Assembly: GCF_000699505.1 (NCBI RefSeq)
Contig: NZ_CP007490.1
Location: 62,001-126,000 of the forward strand
Direction of reading: 5' to 3'
DNA: 64,000 nucleotides
DNA from: Rhodoluna lacicola
GTDB lineage: Bacteria; Actinomycetota; Actinomycetes; Actinomycetales; Microbacteriaceae
Below the pieces are notes generated by a model. It had not been told where the DNA came from. It searched no databases and saw only the letters and a program-made list of their open reading frames with translations. Each line of letters begins with the position of its first letter. Position 1 is the stretch's first letter. Shown in pieces: positions 35,787-44,311 of the stretch. The translations under genes were made by a program, and so were the position numbers.

Positions 35787-36980
35787 TTATTTAGTAATTA
35801 GTGCATTGACCATTGAGTCAATAGTTTCGGCGTCAAGAACATAATCAATTGCCATTACGTTGGCGCCAATAATTCCGCCTTCTTTGCCAACTTTACTTTG
35901 AACAATCAAAAGATTTTCGCTAGCCAACGGCATTGAACGGGCATAAACGACTTCACGCACGCCAGCGATTAGATGTTCACCAGCAGATGCTAGAGATCCA
36001 CCAATCACAATCACGGCGGGGTTAATCAAACTTACGCAGGTACTCAGAACTTCACCAATGTCACGACCGGCTTGACGCACTGCTTGAATCGCTTCTACCT
36101 TTGCGCGCTTAGTTGCGTCAATTAGATCAGAGCTGTTTCTTATTGGTAAGCCATCAGCAACTAGCTTCTTGATAATTGCCGGCGCACTTGCAACTGCTTC
36201 AAGGCAACCAAAATTACCGCAGTGACAAGATACACCTCCACCGCTTGATACACGCACGTGACCAATGTCACCAGCGGTACCTTGAGCACCACGCTGTAAC
36301 TGGCCACCAGAAATAATTCCTGAACCAATTCCAGTTGCTGCCTTTAGAAAAATTAGGTGATCAACATCTGGATACGATGCGTAGCGTTCGCCTAGAGCCA
36401 TAACGTTTACATCGTTGTCTACCAAAACTTTTGCATTGAAGTCTTGATTCACGCGTGCAGGAACATCAAAAGCATCCCAACCCATCATGATCGGGGGGCT
36501 TGCGGGTTTTCCGGTTGAATGTTCCACCGGGCCGGGCAAACCAATTCCAATTGCTAACAAATTTTCTTCTGCTATTCCTTGCCCTGCTAAAAGGTGTTTA
36601 AGTTCCGCAATCATCCAGCGAAGGCAGACCTCAGGTCCATCAGAAATTTGACGTTTAGTTTCAATTGAGGCCAGGATTTTTCCGCTGAAGTCGGCCAGCG
36701 AGGCAACCGCGTGAGATGCGCCAAAGTCAACACCAGCAACCACAAAGGCGCGTTCGTTCAAAACCAATTGCGTGGAGGGGCGGCCGCCGGTTGAAGAGTT
36801 CTCTGCCGCAGGCGAAATGACGCCAAGCTCAATCAGAGGGTCAAGTCGCAGTGAGATGGTTGACCGGGCCAGACCGGTTAGTTCGGCTAATTCGGCCTTG
36901 GTGTGGGGCTGGCCATCACGGAATAGCTGAAATAGTTGGCCAGAACTTAGCCCAAAACTACTTCTGTTGATTTCAACCAT
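35787..36980 (-). CDS. ROK-family transcriptional repressor
   Basis: A 397-residue NagC/XylR-like regulator. The N-terminal winged helix-turn-helix (about residues 10-70) contains HTKAELAELTGLARSTISLR. The C-terminal sugar-kinase-like domain has VAGVDFGASHAVASL and GIGLPGPVEHSTG, and the ROK zinc motif CHCGNFGCLEA. It binds a sugar ligand and releases DNA. It is divergent from the sugar operon starting at 37129 and is very likely its repressor. The ATG lies six bases after a TATGCT -10 box, so it is also leaderless. Confidence 0.9.
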   Translation of the reverse strand: MVEINRSSFGLSSGQLFQLFRDGQPHTKAELAELTGLARSTISLRLDPLIELGVISPAAENSSTGGRPSTQLVLNERAFVVAGVDFGASHAVASLADFSGKILASIETKRQISDGPEVCLRWMIAELKHLLAGQGIAEENLLAIGIGLPGPVEHSTGKPASPPIMMGWDAFDVPARVNQDFNAKVLVDNDVNVMALGERYASYPDVDHLIFLKAATGIGSGIISGGQLQRGAQGTAGDIGHVRVSSGGGVSCHCGNFGCLEAVASAPAIIKKLVADGLPIRNSSDLIDATKRAKVEAIQAVRQAGRDIGEVLSTCVSLINPAVIVIGGSLASAGEHLIAGVREVVYARSMPLASENLLIVQSKVGKEGGIIGANVMAIDYVLDAETIDSMVNALITK

Positions 36981-36986
36981 TCATAA

Positions 36987-36992
36987 AGCATA
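36987..36992 (-). promoter_or_regulatory. -10 box of leaderless promoter (ROK regulator)
   Basis: On the minus strand TATGCT, six bases, then the ATG at 36980. Confidence 0.55.
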
Positions 36993-37036
36993 AGCACAAA
37001 GATTTGAGGACTTTCGAAATAAGACTGTCACAAATC

Positions 37037-37101
37037 CATAACGTTATGACGAAACTCGACATAAGTACGAAAATTGGCGTCATTATGTACTTAGGTAATA
37101 A
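37037..37101 (+). promoter_or_regulatory. Promoter and candidate ROK operators of the sugar operon
   Basis: TTGGCG (37074-37079), a 16 bp spacer and TAATAA (37096-37101) form the likely promoter. A perfect 12-bp palindrome CATAACGTTATG lies at 37037-37048, and an inverted repeat TAAGTAC (37062-37068) / GTACTTA (37087-37093) brackets the -35 box, its right arm lying in the spacer. Either could be bound by the divergent ROK protein. Confidence 0.5.
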
Positions 37102-37128
37102 GCGACACCGGATTTAGGAGATTGAACA

Positions 37129-37950
37129 ATGAAGTTTGGATATCAAACCATTACTTGGGGCGGAGTGGTTGGCCACCCAGGCGGCGTCACCAGCATCAAG
37201 GACTTGTTCTACATGACTCACGGTGACACCCAGGCCGCGATTCGCGATATCGCTAGCGTCGGTTACCAGGGCGTTGAGGTTTTTGATGGCAACCTAGCCG
37301 AGTTCGCCGATAAGGCTGAGGAACTGTTATCGGTGCTTTCTGAGACCAACACCGAACTTGTTTCTGTCTACACCGGGGCTAATTTCATCTACGACGAAAT
37401 CCTGGACGACGAGCTCTACAAGATTGAGCAGGCAGCCACCCTGGCCAAAAAGTTTGGAGCCAGCCGAATTGTGTTGGGTGGTGGGGCAAAGCGCCCCGAT
37501 GGCCCAAAGGCCGATGATTTTAAAAAGGTTGGCCGCGGGCTAGACATGGCCGCCGACATTGCTCGCAAGCACGGGCTAGAGAGTAGCTATCACCCTCACC
37601 TAGGCACCATCTCTGAAACCCTTGACGGCTTTCACCAAATTATGGACTCGTGCTCGATTGGCTTTTGCCCGGATACAGCACACCTGACTCTTTCTGGCAT
37701 TGATCCAGTTTCGGCGATCGATCGATACGGCGACCGTCTAAAGCACATTCACTTCAAAGACGTCTCTAACAAGACAGGAAACTTCACCCCGCTTGGCGAG
37801 GGTGACATTGACTTCAAAGAAATCCTTTCGGCTATCAAACGAGCTAACTACGACAGCTGGCTAATGGTTGAACTGGATTCCTACGAAGGTGATCCAAAGA
37901 AAGCAGCAGAAATCAGCAAGAGGTATCTAGAGCAATTATTTGCTAACTAG
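37129..37950 (+). CDS. Sugar phosphate isomerase/epimerase family protein (IolE-like TIM barrel)
   Basis: A 273-residue AP-endonuclease-2-type TIM barrel. Metal-binding features are YQGVEVFDGN, the His in SSYHPHLGT, the Asp/His in FCPDTAHLTLSG, the HIHFKDV strand and MVELDSYEG. Such proteins isomerise or dehydrate sugars and inositols (IolE, IolI, hydroxypyruvate isomerase), or act on 3-keto sugars. It opens the operon under the ROK-regulated promoter, with AGGAG before the ATG. A second distant relative lies at 45437-46450. The exact reaction is not evident. Confidence 0.85.
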   Translation: MKFGYQTITWGGVVGHPGGVTSIKDLFYMTHGDTQAAIRDIASVGYQGVEVFDGNLAEFADKAEELLSVLSETNTELVSVYTGANFIYDEILDDELYKIEQAATLAKKFGASRIVLGGGAKRPDGPKADDFKKVGRGLDMAADIARKHGLESSYHPHLGTISETLDGFHQIMDSCSIGFCPDTAHLTLSGIDPVSAIDRYGDRLKHIHFKDVSNKTGNFTPLGEGDIDFKEILSAIKRANYDSWLMVELDSYEGDPKKAAEISKRYLEQLFAN

Positions 37951-37990
37951 AAGAACCACCCATCCATCAAAATAAAAGGGAGTTACCTTA

Positions 37991-39148
37991 ATGAAGAGAT
38001 CAAAATCAATAGCCGTGAGTCTTGCGGCAATTTCAGCCCTACTTCTTGCGGGATGTAGCTCACCTGGAACAGAGGCATCATCGAGTACAGACTCGAAAGC
38101 CATTGTTCTGGATGCCGCATCACTCACTCCAAATGGAATAATCGGAAAAGGCAAGAATGGTGAAGAGCCAGCCAGCGTCGACGCTCTCCAGCTCACCGAC
38201 GAAGAGAAAGCAAAAGTCAAGGCCGGAAAGTTTACCGCAGCTATAGCAATGCAGACGATGGACATCGACTGGTCACGACTAACTCTAAAAGGTATTCAAG
38301 ATACATTCGATTCACTTGGCATCAAGGTCGTTGGCGTTACGGACGCTAAATTTGATGTTCAGCAACAGATCGCTGATCTTGAGAACTTGATTACTAAGAA
38401 GCCCGACGTCATCATCAGTATTCCTGTTGACGACGTGGCGACCGCGGAGGCGTACAAAAAGGTCTCAGCAGCCGGCATCAAACTCATTTTCATCCACATG
38501 CCAGCTTCTGGACTAAAATACCCAGCGGATTACCAGGCTGTTGTCGCTCCTGACAACCAAGGAAACGGTGAAATCGCGGCCGCCGCTTTGTCTAAGTACA
38601 TTCCGGAAAACGGCGTAGCGGGAATCGTTGATTTTGCTGTTGATTTTTACACAACGAACCAACGAACTCTTCGCGTCAAGAACTGGTTCTCTGAGAATCG
38701 TCCAGACGTGAAAATCAAAGAGGTTGGTTTCACAGACACCACAGCAGTCGGACCAATCACGGCTAACTTCGTCACGGCGAACCCAGATGTCAACGGCCTA
38801 TTTATCATTTGGGACTCACCGGCCATGCAGTCGGTTGCCGCACTTCGAAGTGCTGGCGTGACCTTGCCGATAACCACGATTGACCTGGGAACTGAAGACG
38901 CAGTTGACATGGCAGGAGATGGCTACATCAAGGCTGTTGGCGCGCAACGTCCATACGACCAGGGAGTAGCGGAAGCGTTGGCTGCGGCAAATGCACTTCT
39001 CGGGAAAAAGGTTCCAGCTTGGGTTGCATTACCAGCAGTTGCTGTGACACCCGGCAATCTTCTTGAGAGCTACAAGAGCATCTTCGGGACTGAAGTCCCC
39101 AAGGAAATTGTCGATGCATGTAACACCTCTGGAATCTGCGGAAAATAA
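37991..39148 (+). CDS. Sugar ABC transporter substrate-binding lipoprotein (RbsB-like)
   Basis: A 385-residue lipoprotein. The signal peptide ends with LLAGC (Cys at about residue 22). The mature protein is a periplasmic-binding-protein type I fold (peripla_BP_4), with ISIPVDDVATAEAYKKVSAAG and TTIDLGTEDAVDMAGDG, as in ribose/xylose/inositol binding proteins. It delivers a sugar to the permease encoded two genes later. An AGGGAG site precedes the ATG. A strong hairpin follows the gene, which may keep its mRNA level above that of the rest. Confidence 0.88.
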   Translation: MKRSKSIAVSLAAISALLLAGCSSPGTEASSSTDSKAIVLDAASLTPNGIIGKGKNGEEPASVDALQLTDEEKAKVKAGKFTAAIAMQTMDIDWSRLTLKGIQDTFDSLGIKVVGVTDAKFDVQQQIADLENLITKKPDVIISIPVDDVATAEAYKKVSAAGIKLIFIHMPASGLKYPADYQAVVAPDNQGNGEIAAAALSKYIPENGVAGIVDFAVDFYTTNQRTLRVKNWFSENRPDVKIKEVGFTDTTAVGPITANFVTANPDVNGLFIIWDSPAMQSVAALRSAGVTLPITTIDLGTEDAVDMAGDGYIKAVGAQRPYDQGVAEALAAANALLGKKVPAWVALPAVAVTPGNLLESYKSIFGTEVPKEIVDACNTSGICGK

Positions 39149-39161
39149 AAGAAATTGGACT

Positions 39162-39192
39162 TCCCTGGGCCGTACATTTTGCGGCCCAGGGA
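39162..39192 (+). terminator. Intercistronic hairpin after the binding-protein gene
   Basis: An 11-bp perfect stem TCCCTGGGCCG / CGGCCCAGGGA with a nine-base loop. No T-tract follows, so it likely acts as a partial terminator or 3' stabiliser between the binding protein and the ATPase. Confidence 0.65.
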
Positions 39193-39252
39193 GCCCTTAT
39201 CCTCACCTAGGCCTTTCGAACAGCAAACAGTTCACAAGTAGGAAAGTTTCAG

Positions 39253-40821
39253 ATGACTAAGACAAAAACTCCTCAGAGTGGGGCCCACGAGGAAGTAGAC
39301 AGCCTCATGCGAGCCACTCGTGTAAGCAAAGCTTTTAACGGAATTTACGCCGTCAAGGATGTCGATTTCGAGCTAAAGCCCGGAGAGGTGCACGCCCTAC
39401 TAGGACCGAATGGTTCCGGTAAATCGACGCTTATTAAAATGCTCGACGGAGTCCAACCCCAAGACGAAGGAACTATTGAAGTATCTGGGCGCTCACGAAA
39501 CTCAAAAGATGTCGCTACTGTGTTTCAGGAGCTAAGCCTCATACCTTCACTTTCTGTCGCTCAGAACATTTTCCTAGGAAACGAACTTCGTAACAGTCTT
39601 GGCCTGGTTCAAACTCGCGAAATGAATCGGATCTCCAGACAACTCACTGAGCGACTTGGGTTGAACCTGAGCCCTGACGAACTTGTAGAAAACCTGTCTG
39701 TCGCATCACGCCAGCTTGTTGAAATCGCAAAAGCGATACACAGAAGCGCAAGCGTTCTAGTGCTTGACGAGCCCACGTCGACTCTGACGACTGATGACCA
39801 GATATTACTTTTTAAAAGCATTCGAGACATTCAGAAAACGGGAGTTGGAATCATATACGTCACTCACCGACTTGGCGAGGTGTTTGAGATTGCAAATCGA
39901 GTCACAGTCTTGCGCGATGGGAAAAAGGTGCTCACCGCAAAGATTTCCGAAATTGACATGGCGTCGCTCGTTGAGGTAATCACAGGCACGGCTTATCCTG
40001 CCGGGGAAGTTTCAAACGACGATAAGGAAACGGTTGCAAGTGCGAAGCGCGGATCAATTCAATCAAAACCCCGTCTGGAAATATCAAATCTTTCAAGTGA
40101 CAAATTCTCGAATATTTCATTACGCGTAAATTCTGGCCAAATTATCGGGGTGGCTGGTCTTACGGGCACTGGACGAACTGAGCTGCTTGAGACAGTCTCG
40201 GGCATCAGAAGCAGAACCGGCGGAGAAATCAAAATCGATGGCAAACTCACTTCATTCAAAAATGTCTCGGAAGCGGTTCGAGCTGGAGTGGCACTTGTTC
40301 CGGAGGATCGGCATGGGTCTGGAATTTGCCTGGAACACTCAATCAGCAGGAATCTTCAGCTGGCACACGCTAAGGCTCTGAGTCGAGGACCATTTTTGAA
40401 CACCCAATCTGCCCAAGAATTAGTCGGCAATCTGATGAAAACCCTTCAAATAAAGGCCGCGTCGCCCTTAAGTGCCGTGCAGTCATTGTCGGGGGGCAAT
40501 CAGCAAAAAGTGGTATTTGCGAAATGGATGCAACCAAGTGTCAAAGTTTTGTTGCTGGATGAGCCGACACAGGGCGTTGATGTTGGTTCACGCAAGGAGA
40601 TTTATAGGGTTATCCGTCGTTTCGCAGATGAAGGCGTCGGAGTGCTAGTTGTTTCCTCCGACTTTGTAGAGCTTCAGCAGTTGTGCGACGAGATTTATTT
40701 CATGACATCCAGTTCAATTAGCGCTCCTGAGTCGGTTACTGAGCGCGTGACGGAACACTACATCTACTCAAAATTAAGCGAAAGGGTGACTTCTGGCCAT
40801 GAACAGCAAAAAATCAACTAA
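39253..40821 (+). CDS. Sugar ABC transporter ATPase, two-domain (RbsA/MglA-like)
   Basis: A 522-residue ATPase with two ABC domains. Domain 1 (about residues 15-240) has Walker A GPNGSGKSTLI, a weak signature LSVASRQLVEIAKA, and Walker B VLVLDEPTSTL. Domain 2 (about 275-505) has the degenerate Walker A GLTGTGRTELLE, signature LSGGNQQKVVFAKWM, and Walker B VLLLDEPTQGVDVG. This asymmetry is normal for the carbohydrate uptake 2 (RbsA) family. A TAGGAAAG site precedes the ATG. It overlaps the permease gene by 23 nt. Its codon choice looks less biased than that of the core genes, as if acquired. Confidence 0.92.
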   Translation: MTKTKTPQSGAHEEVDSLMRATRVSKAFNGIYAVKDVDFELKPGEVHALLGPNGSGKSTLIKMLDGVQPQDEGTIEVSGRSRNSKDVATVFQELSLIPSLSVAQNIFLGNELRNSLGLVQTREMNRISRQLTERLGLNLSPDELVENLSVASRQLVEIAKAIHRSASVLVLDEPTSTLTTDDQILLFKSIRDIQKTGVGIIYVTHRLGEVFEIANRVTVLRDGKKVLTAKISEIDMASLVEVITGTAYPAGEVSNDDKETVASAKRGSIQSKPRLEISNLSSDKFSNISLRVNSGQIIGVAGLTGTGRTELLETVSGIRSRTGGEIKIDGKLTSFKNVSEAVRAGVALVPEDRHGSGICLEHSISRNLQLAHAKALSRGPFLNTQSAQELVGNLMKTLQIKAASPLSAVQSLSGGNQQKVVFAKWMQPSVKVLLLDEPTQGVDVGSRKEIYRVIRRFADEGVGVLVVSSDFVELQQLCDEIYFMTSSSISAPESVTERVTEHYIYSKLSERVTSGHEQQKIN

Positions 40822-41773
40822 ATTTAGGCTTTTCCCTTCAGGCGTAAAATCAGCTCCTGATTTTTTCCGAGGTTACTTTGTTTACCTTGCCCTAACAGCA
40901 CTGATCATCTTCTTTTCCCTAGCATCGCCATACTTTCTAACGGCCCAAAACCTGTTCAACATAGGCAGGCAAACTACGGCAGTCTCAATAATTGCTGTTG
41001 GCATGACGTTCGTGATAATCAACGCTCAGATTGATTTATCCGTCGGCAGTGTGTTTGCACTTTCTGGAATGACGTCGGCCCTGGTGATGCAGTACGTAAA
41101 TAACTTTTGGCTGCTAGGCGCTCTTGCCGCAATTGCTGTGGGTGTTGTCATTGGATTTATCAACGGCTGGGTCACAGTGAAACTTGGCGTCCCCAGTTTT
41201 CTAGTGACACTGGGAACTCTAGGGATTGCTAGGGGGATAGCACTGATTATTACCGACACTAAGCCGGTATTAATTTCAAATCCTGCATATTTTCAACTAT
41301 TCGGAGACAGTTCGTTTCTTGGCATCCCAATTGCTGTGATCTGGACTCTTGTAATCGTAATTGCTGGATTTATTGTCTTGCACAAAACTACCTTCGGCCT
41401 GCGAGTCTTTGCTACAGGTGGAAATCCTCAAGCTGCTCGTTTTACGGGAATCAACACCCATCGCACGATAATAGCTTCCTTCATGATTGTGGGTGCGTTG
41501 GCGGGGCTTGCTTCGTTGCAATTCACTGCTATTGCTCGAGCAGCCCGCCCAGACCTTGCCGCAGGGCTCGAACTGGACGTAATCGCAGCGGTGATTCTAG
41601 GAGGGGTGAGTCTTTTTGGTGGCCGCGGAACAATAGTTGGCGCGCTGGCCGGATCACTAATCATCGGCGTCATGAACAACGGGCTTGTGTTACTCGGAGT
41701 GAGCTCGTCATTCCAGGAAATTATCAAAGGAATCATAATCATCGCCGCTGTTTCACTAGGCAAAAAGAAATAA
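40799..41773 (+). CDS. Sugar ABC transporter permease (RbsC-like)
   Basis: A 324-residue permease of the BPD_transp_2 family, as used with RbsA-type ATPases. Many hydrophobic helices are visible. Characteristic stretches are INAQIDLSVGSVFALSGM near residue 80, GFINGWVTVKLGVPSFLVTLG near residue 125, and VIAAVILGGVSLFGGRGTIVG near residue 262. It forms the membrane channel, probably as a homodimer since no second permease gene is present. The gene begins inside the end of the ATPase gene. Confidence 0.92.
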   Translation: MNSKKSTKFRLFPSGVKSAPDFFRGYFVYLALTALIIFFSLASPYFLTAQNLFNIGRQTTAVSIIAVGMTFVIINAQIDLSVGSVFALSGMTSALVMQYVNNFWLLGALAAIAVGVVIGFINGWVTVKLGVPSFLVTLGTLGIARGIALIITDTKPVLISNPAYFQLFGDSSFLGIPIAVIWTLVIVIAGFIVLHKTTFGLRVFATGGNPQAARFTGINTHRTIIASFMIVGALAGLASLQFTAIARAARPDLAAGLELDVIAAVILGGVSLFGGRGTIVGALAGSLIIGVMNNGLVLLGVSSSFQEIIKGIIIIAAVSLGKKK

Positions 41774-41796
41774 CAAGAGAAGAAATGAGAGGAAAA

Positions 41797-42927
41797 ATGT
41801 CAAATTCAACAACTACTTCACGTCGATTCTTTAGCGTGGGTCAAACAAAAAATGGAAATTGGAGTTTTATCGATCCAGAGGGTAAGCCTTTTGTTTCGCT
41901 CGGAGTAAACCACATTGATGATTCCGACCTCAGGTATCCACACAACGTTGAAGTTTGGGATGCAAAATATGGCTCTCGCCAAAACTGGGAAAGGGCCGTG
42001 GTTCAAGACCTGACCTCATTAAACTTCAACACAATTGGCTGGACCTGTCAGTACATCAGTGGTGGTTGGGGCGAGGCTCTCGACTGGTTTGGAGATCCGG
42101 TAGACCTTGGACACTCTTACCCTTGGCCCGACCAAGACCTGCTGGAGGCAAATATGCCTTACGTTGTTCAAATACGAGTACAGGAAATTGAAGACTGGAA
42201 TGGTCATCCGGCCTATCGCGACGTCTATAGCGAAGACTTTGCTAAATATGCGGATTGGATAGCCAGAAGAATGACTTCGGATCACAAGAACAGTACAAAT
42301 TTGATTGGCTATTTCCTGGTGGATATCCCAGGCTGGATTCCTCACGCAGCTGGACGTTTTTGGCCAGGCTTCGAGGGGTTGTCTAAAGCTGAGCATGACG
42401 AAAAGTTATTTGATGTCGCCAAGACCTACTACAAAATAATCACCGAAGCCATACGGCGTTACGACCCAAACCACCTGATTCTCGGTGACCGATACAACGG
42501 TAATAAAGGAATCCCTGAAGTTGTGCTCCAAGCAATGGTTGACCACGTGGACGTTTTGTCGGTCCAATACTTCACAGGAAAGTCTGCCGAGGAATACGAG
42601 ACCATGATTTCAGATCTTCGAGGTTGGCACGAAATTACAGGAAAGCCGGTGCTTATTGCCGACATTGGCAACTGGGTTCCAACCGAAATGAACCCGCATC
42701 GCACAAGCGACATGTCTACTCATGACGAACGCGGGCAAGATTACGCCTACGGGCTTTCACGAATCATGAGCGAACCTTGGATCATTGGTTGGCACTGGTG
42801 TGGCTTCATAGAAAATCTCGGCCGCGGTTGGGGGATGAAAGATCCGCAAGATAACTTCTACACAGCAATGACCGACAAGATGGCCAAAGCTAACGCCGAA
42901 GCCAACGCAGCAATAGCGAAACGCTAG
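41797..42927 (+). CDS. Agarase-like TIM-barrel glycoside hydrolase homologue lacking both usual Glu residues
   Basis: A 376-residue protein, cytosolic since no signal peptide is seen. NGNWSFIDPEGKPFVSLGVN near the N-terminus is the opening of GH50/agarase-like clan GH-A proteins. At the strand-4 position where an Asn-Glu acid/base is expected it has YFLVDIPGW, and at the strand-7 nucleophile position it has PVLIADIGNW, so Asp stands at or near both Glu places. It may be a divergent hydrolase or have another reaction. Located between the sugar importer and two Gfo/Idh genes. An ATG at 41785 is an alternative start; the chosen one follows AGAGGA. Confidence 0.65.
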   Translation: MSNSTTTSRRFFSVGQTKNGNWSFIDPEGKPFVSLGVNHIDDSDLRYPHNVEVWDAKYGSRQNWERAVVQDLTSLNFNTIGWTCQYISGGWGEALDWFGDPVDLGHSYPWPDQDLLEANMPYVVQIRVQEIEDWNGHPAYRDVYSEDFAKYADWIARRMTSDHKNSTNLIGYFLVDIPGWIPHAAGRFWPGFEGLSKAEHDEKLFDVAKTYYKIITEAIRRYDPNHLILGDRYNGNKGIPEVVLQAMVDHVDVLSVQYFTGKSAEEYETMISDLRGWHEITGKPVLIADIGNWVPTEMNPHRTSDMSTHDERGQDYAYGLSRIMSEPWIIGWHWCGFIENLGRGWGMKDPQDNFYTAMTDKMAKANAEANAAIAKR

Positions 42928-42939
42928 ACATCGCCTTGT

Positions 42940-42978
42940 GGAGCTGCCGGTGAACATTTCATGACCACCGGCAGCTCC
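42940..42978 (+). terminator. Intercistronic hairpin between agarase-like and Gfo/Idh genes
   Basis: A perfect 13-bp stem GGAGCTGCCGGTG / CACCGGCAGCTCC with a 13-base loop and no T-tract. Possibly a partial terminator or mRNA stabiliser. The rest of the 129 bp gap holds only the ribosome-binding site of the next gene. Confidence 0.6.
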
Positions 42979-43056
42979 GCAGGTTCACCCATCCATCATT
43001 AACGGGTAGGCGTCAAGCCTATCTAGATTCAACTGCTTTGAGGAAAAGGAAAAACA

Positions 43057-44247
43057 ATGAAGAAAATCCACGTCGGCTTAATAGGTGGCGGTTTTATGGG
43101 CAAAGCACATTCACTCGCCTATTCGGCTGTGCCAATGTTTTTTTGGCCAACCGAACTGGTGCCAGTGAAACACACGATTGCCGAAGCTACAGCTGGGCTT
43201 GCAGCGGATGCTGCTGCGCGTTTCGGCTTTTCTAAGTCAACGAGTGACTGGCGTTCAATCATTGAAGATCCGGAAATTGATCTAGTAGACATTGCTACCC
43301 CCAACAATCTGCACGCCGAAATTGCCATCGCGGCACTTGAGGCAGGGAAGCACGTTATCTGCGAAAAGCCGATTGCTCGAACTGTTGAAGAAGCAGCCAG
43401 GATGTACGAAGCTGCCAGAGCAACTGACCGGGTTCACATGGTGGCCTTCAACTACCGACGGACCCCAGCCGTTGCCCTGGCAAAACGTTTCATTGAAGAA
43501 GGGGCAATTGGTCGAATTCTAAACGTTCGCGCAACCTACCTACAGGACTGGTCAGCAGACCCAAACTCACCACTTTCTTGGCGTTTCAAAAAGGCAGTTG
43601 CCGGATCTGGCGCTGTGGGCGACATTCTGACTCACGTTCTAGACATGGCTCGCTATCTAGCCGGTGAAATTACCGAAGTGAGCAGCCTTACAGCAAACAT
43701 TATTACCGAGCGCCCACTTCAGCAGGGTGGCGCTGATTCACTAGGAAACACTAAAAATGACAACGGTCCGAAGGGACCGGTTGATGTCGAGGATGAGGTT
43801 CTTTCGTTAGTCAAATTTGCGAGTGGAGCTATTGGCTCTGTCGAGGCAACCCGAAACGCTTGGGGCCGAAACAATTTCATCACTCTTGAAATCCATGGCT
43901 CCGAAGGGTCTATCGCCTTCAACTACGAAAACAGAGACGAACTACAAGTGTGCTTTAAAAATGACGGAGATGATCGTCGTGGCTTCCGCACGGTTTACAC
44001 GGGTCCGAATCACCCCAATGGTGCAAACCTTTGGCCGATTCCGGCACTTGGAATTGGTTACGGCGAAACCAAGATTATTGAAGCCCATGACCTATTCCAG
44101 GCCATCGCGGGTGGTGAGCCAGTTCGCCCAGACTTCGGTGACGGATACCAGGTAGCTCTAGTCGACAACGCCATTCTGGAATCTGCAGCAACGGGACAGT
44201 GGGTTAAGGTTCCTCAGTTGAATCGTGAGACCGGAAAGGTTGCCTAG
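43057..44247 (+). CDS. Gfo/Idh/MocA-family oxidoreductase
   Basis: A 396-residue NAD(P)-dependent sugar dehydrogenase family protein. The Rossmann motif VGLIGGGFMGKAHSLAY starts at about residue 6, the family Lys-Pro motif is VICEKPIAR, and the C-terminal alpha/beta domain includes GDILTHVLDMARYL, where the conserved Asp and His serve catalysis. Such enzymes oxidise inositols, sugars or glycosides, often at C3. A GAGGAAAAGG site precedes the ATG. A second Gfo/Idh gene follows; pairs of these with isomerase/epimerases are known from oxidative glycoside breakdown pathways. Confidence 0.9.
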   Translation: MKKIHVGLIGGGFMGKAHSLAYSAVPMFFWPTELVPVKHTIAEATAGLAADAAARFGFSKSTSDWRSIIEDPEIDLVDIATPNNLHAEIAIAALEAGKHVICEKPIARTVEEAARMYEAARATDRVHMVAFNYRRTPAVALAKRFIEEGAIGRILNVRATYLQDWSADPNSPLSWRFKKAVAGSGAVGDILTHVLDMARYLAGEITEVSSLTANIITERPLQQGGADSLGNTKNDNGPKGPVDVEDEVLSLVKFASGAIGSVEATRNAWGRNNFITLEIHGSEGSIAFNYENRDELQVCFKNDGDDRRGFRTVYTGPNHPNGANLWPIPALGIGYGETKIIEAHDLFQAIAGGEPVRPDFGDGYQVALVDNAILESAATGQWVKVPQLNRETGKVA

Positions 44248-44311
44248 TTTCGATGACTATTTTCAGAATTCAAGTAGCCGAAGTTCTGAGCTAAGAGATG
44301 TTGATGTTCAA

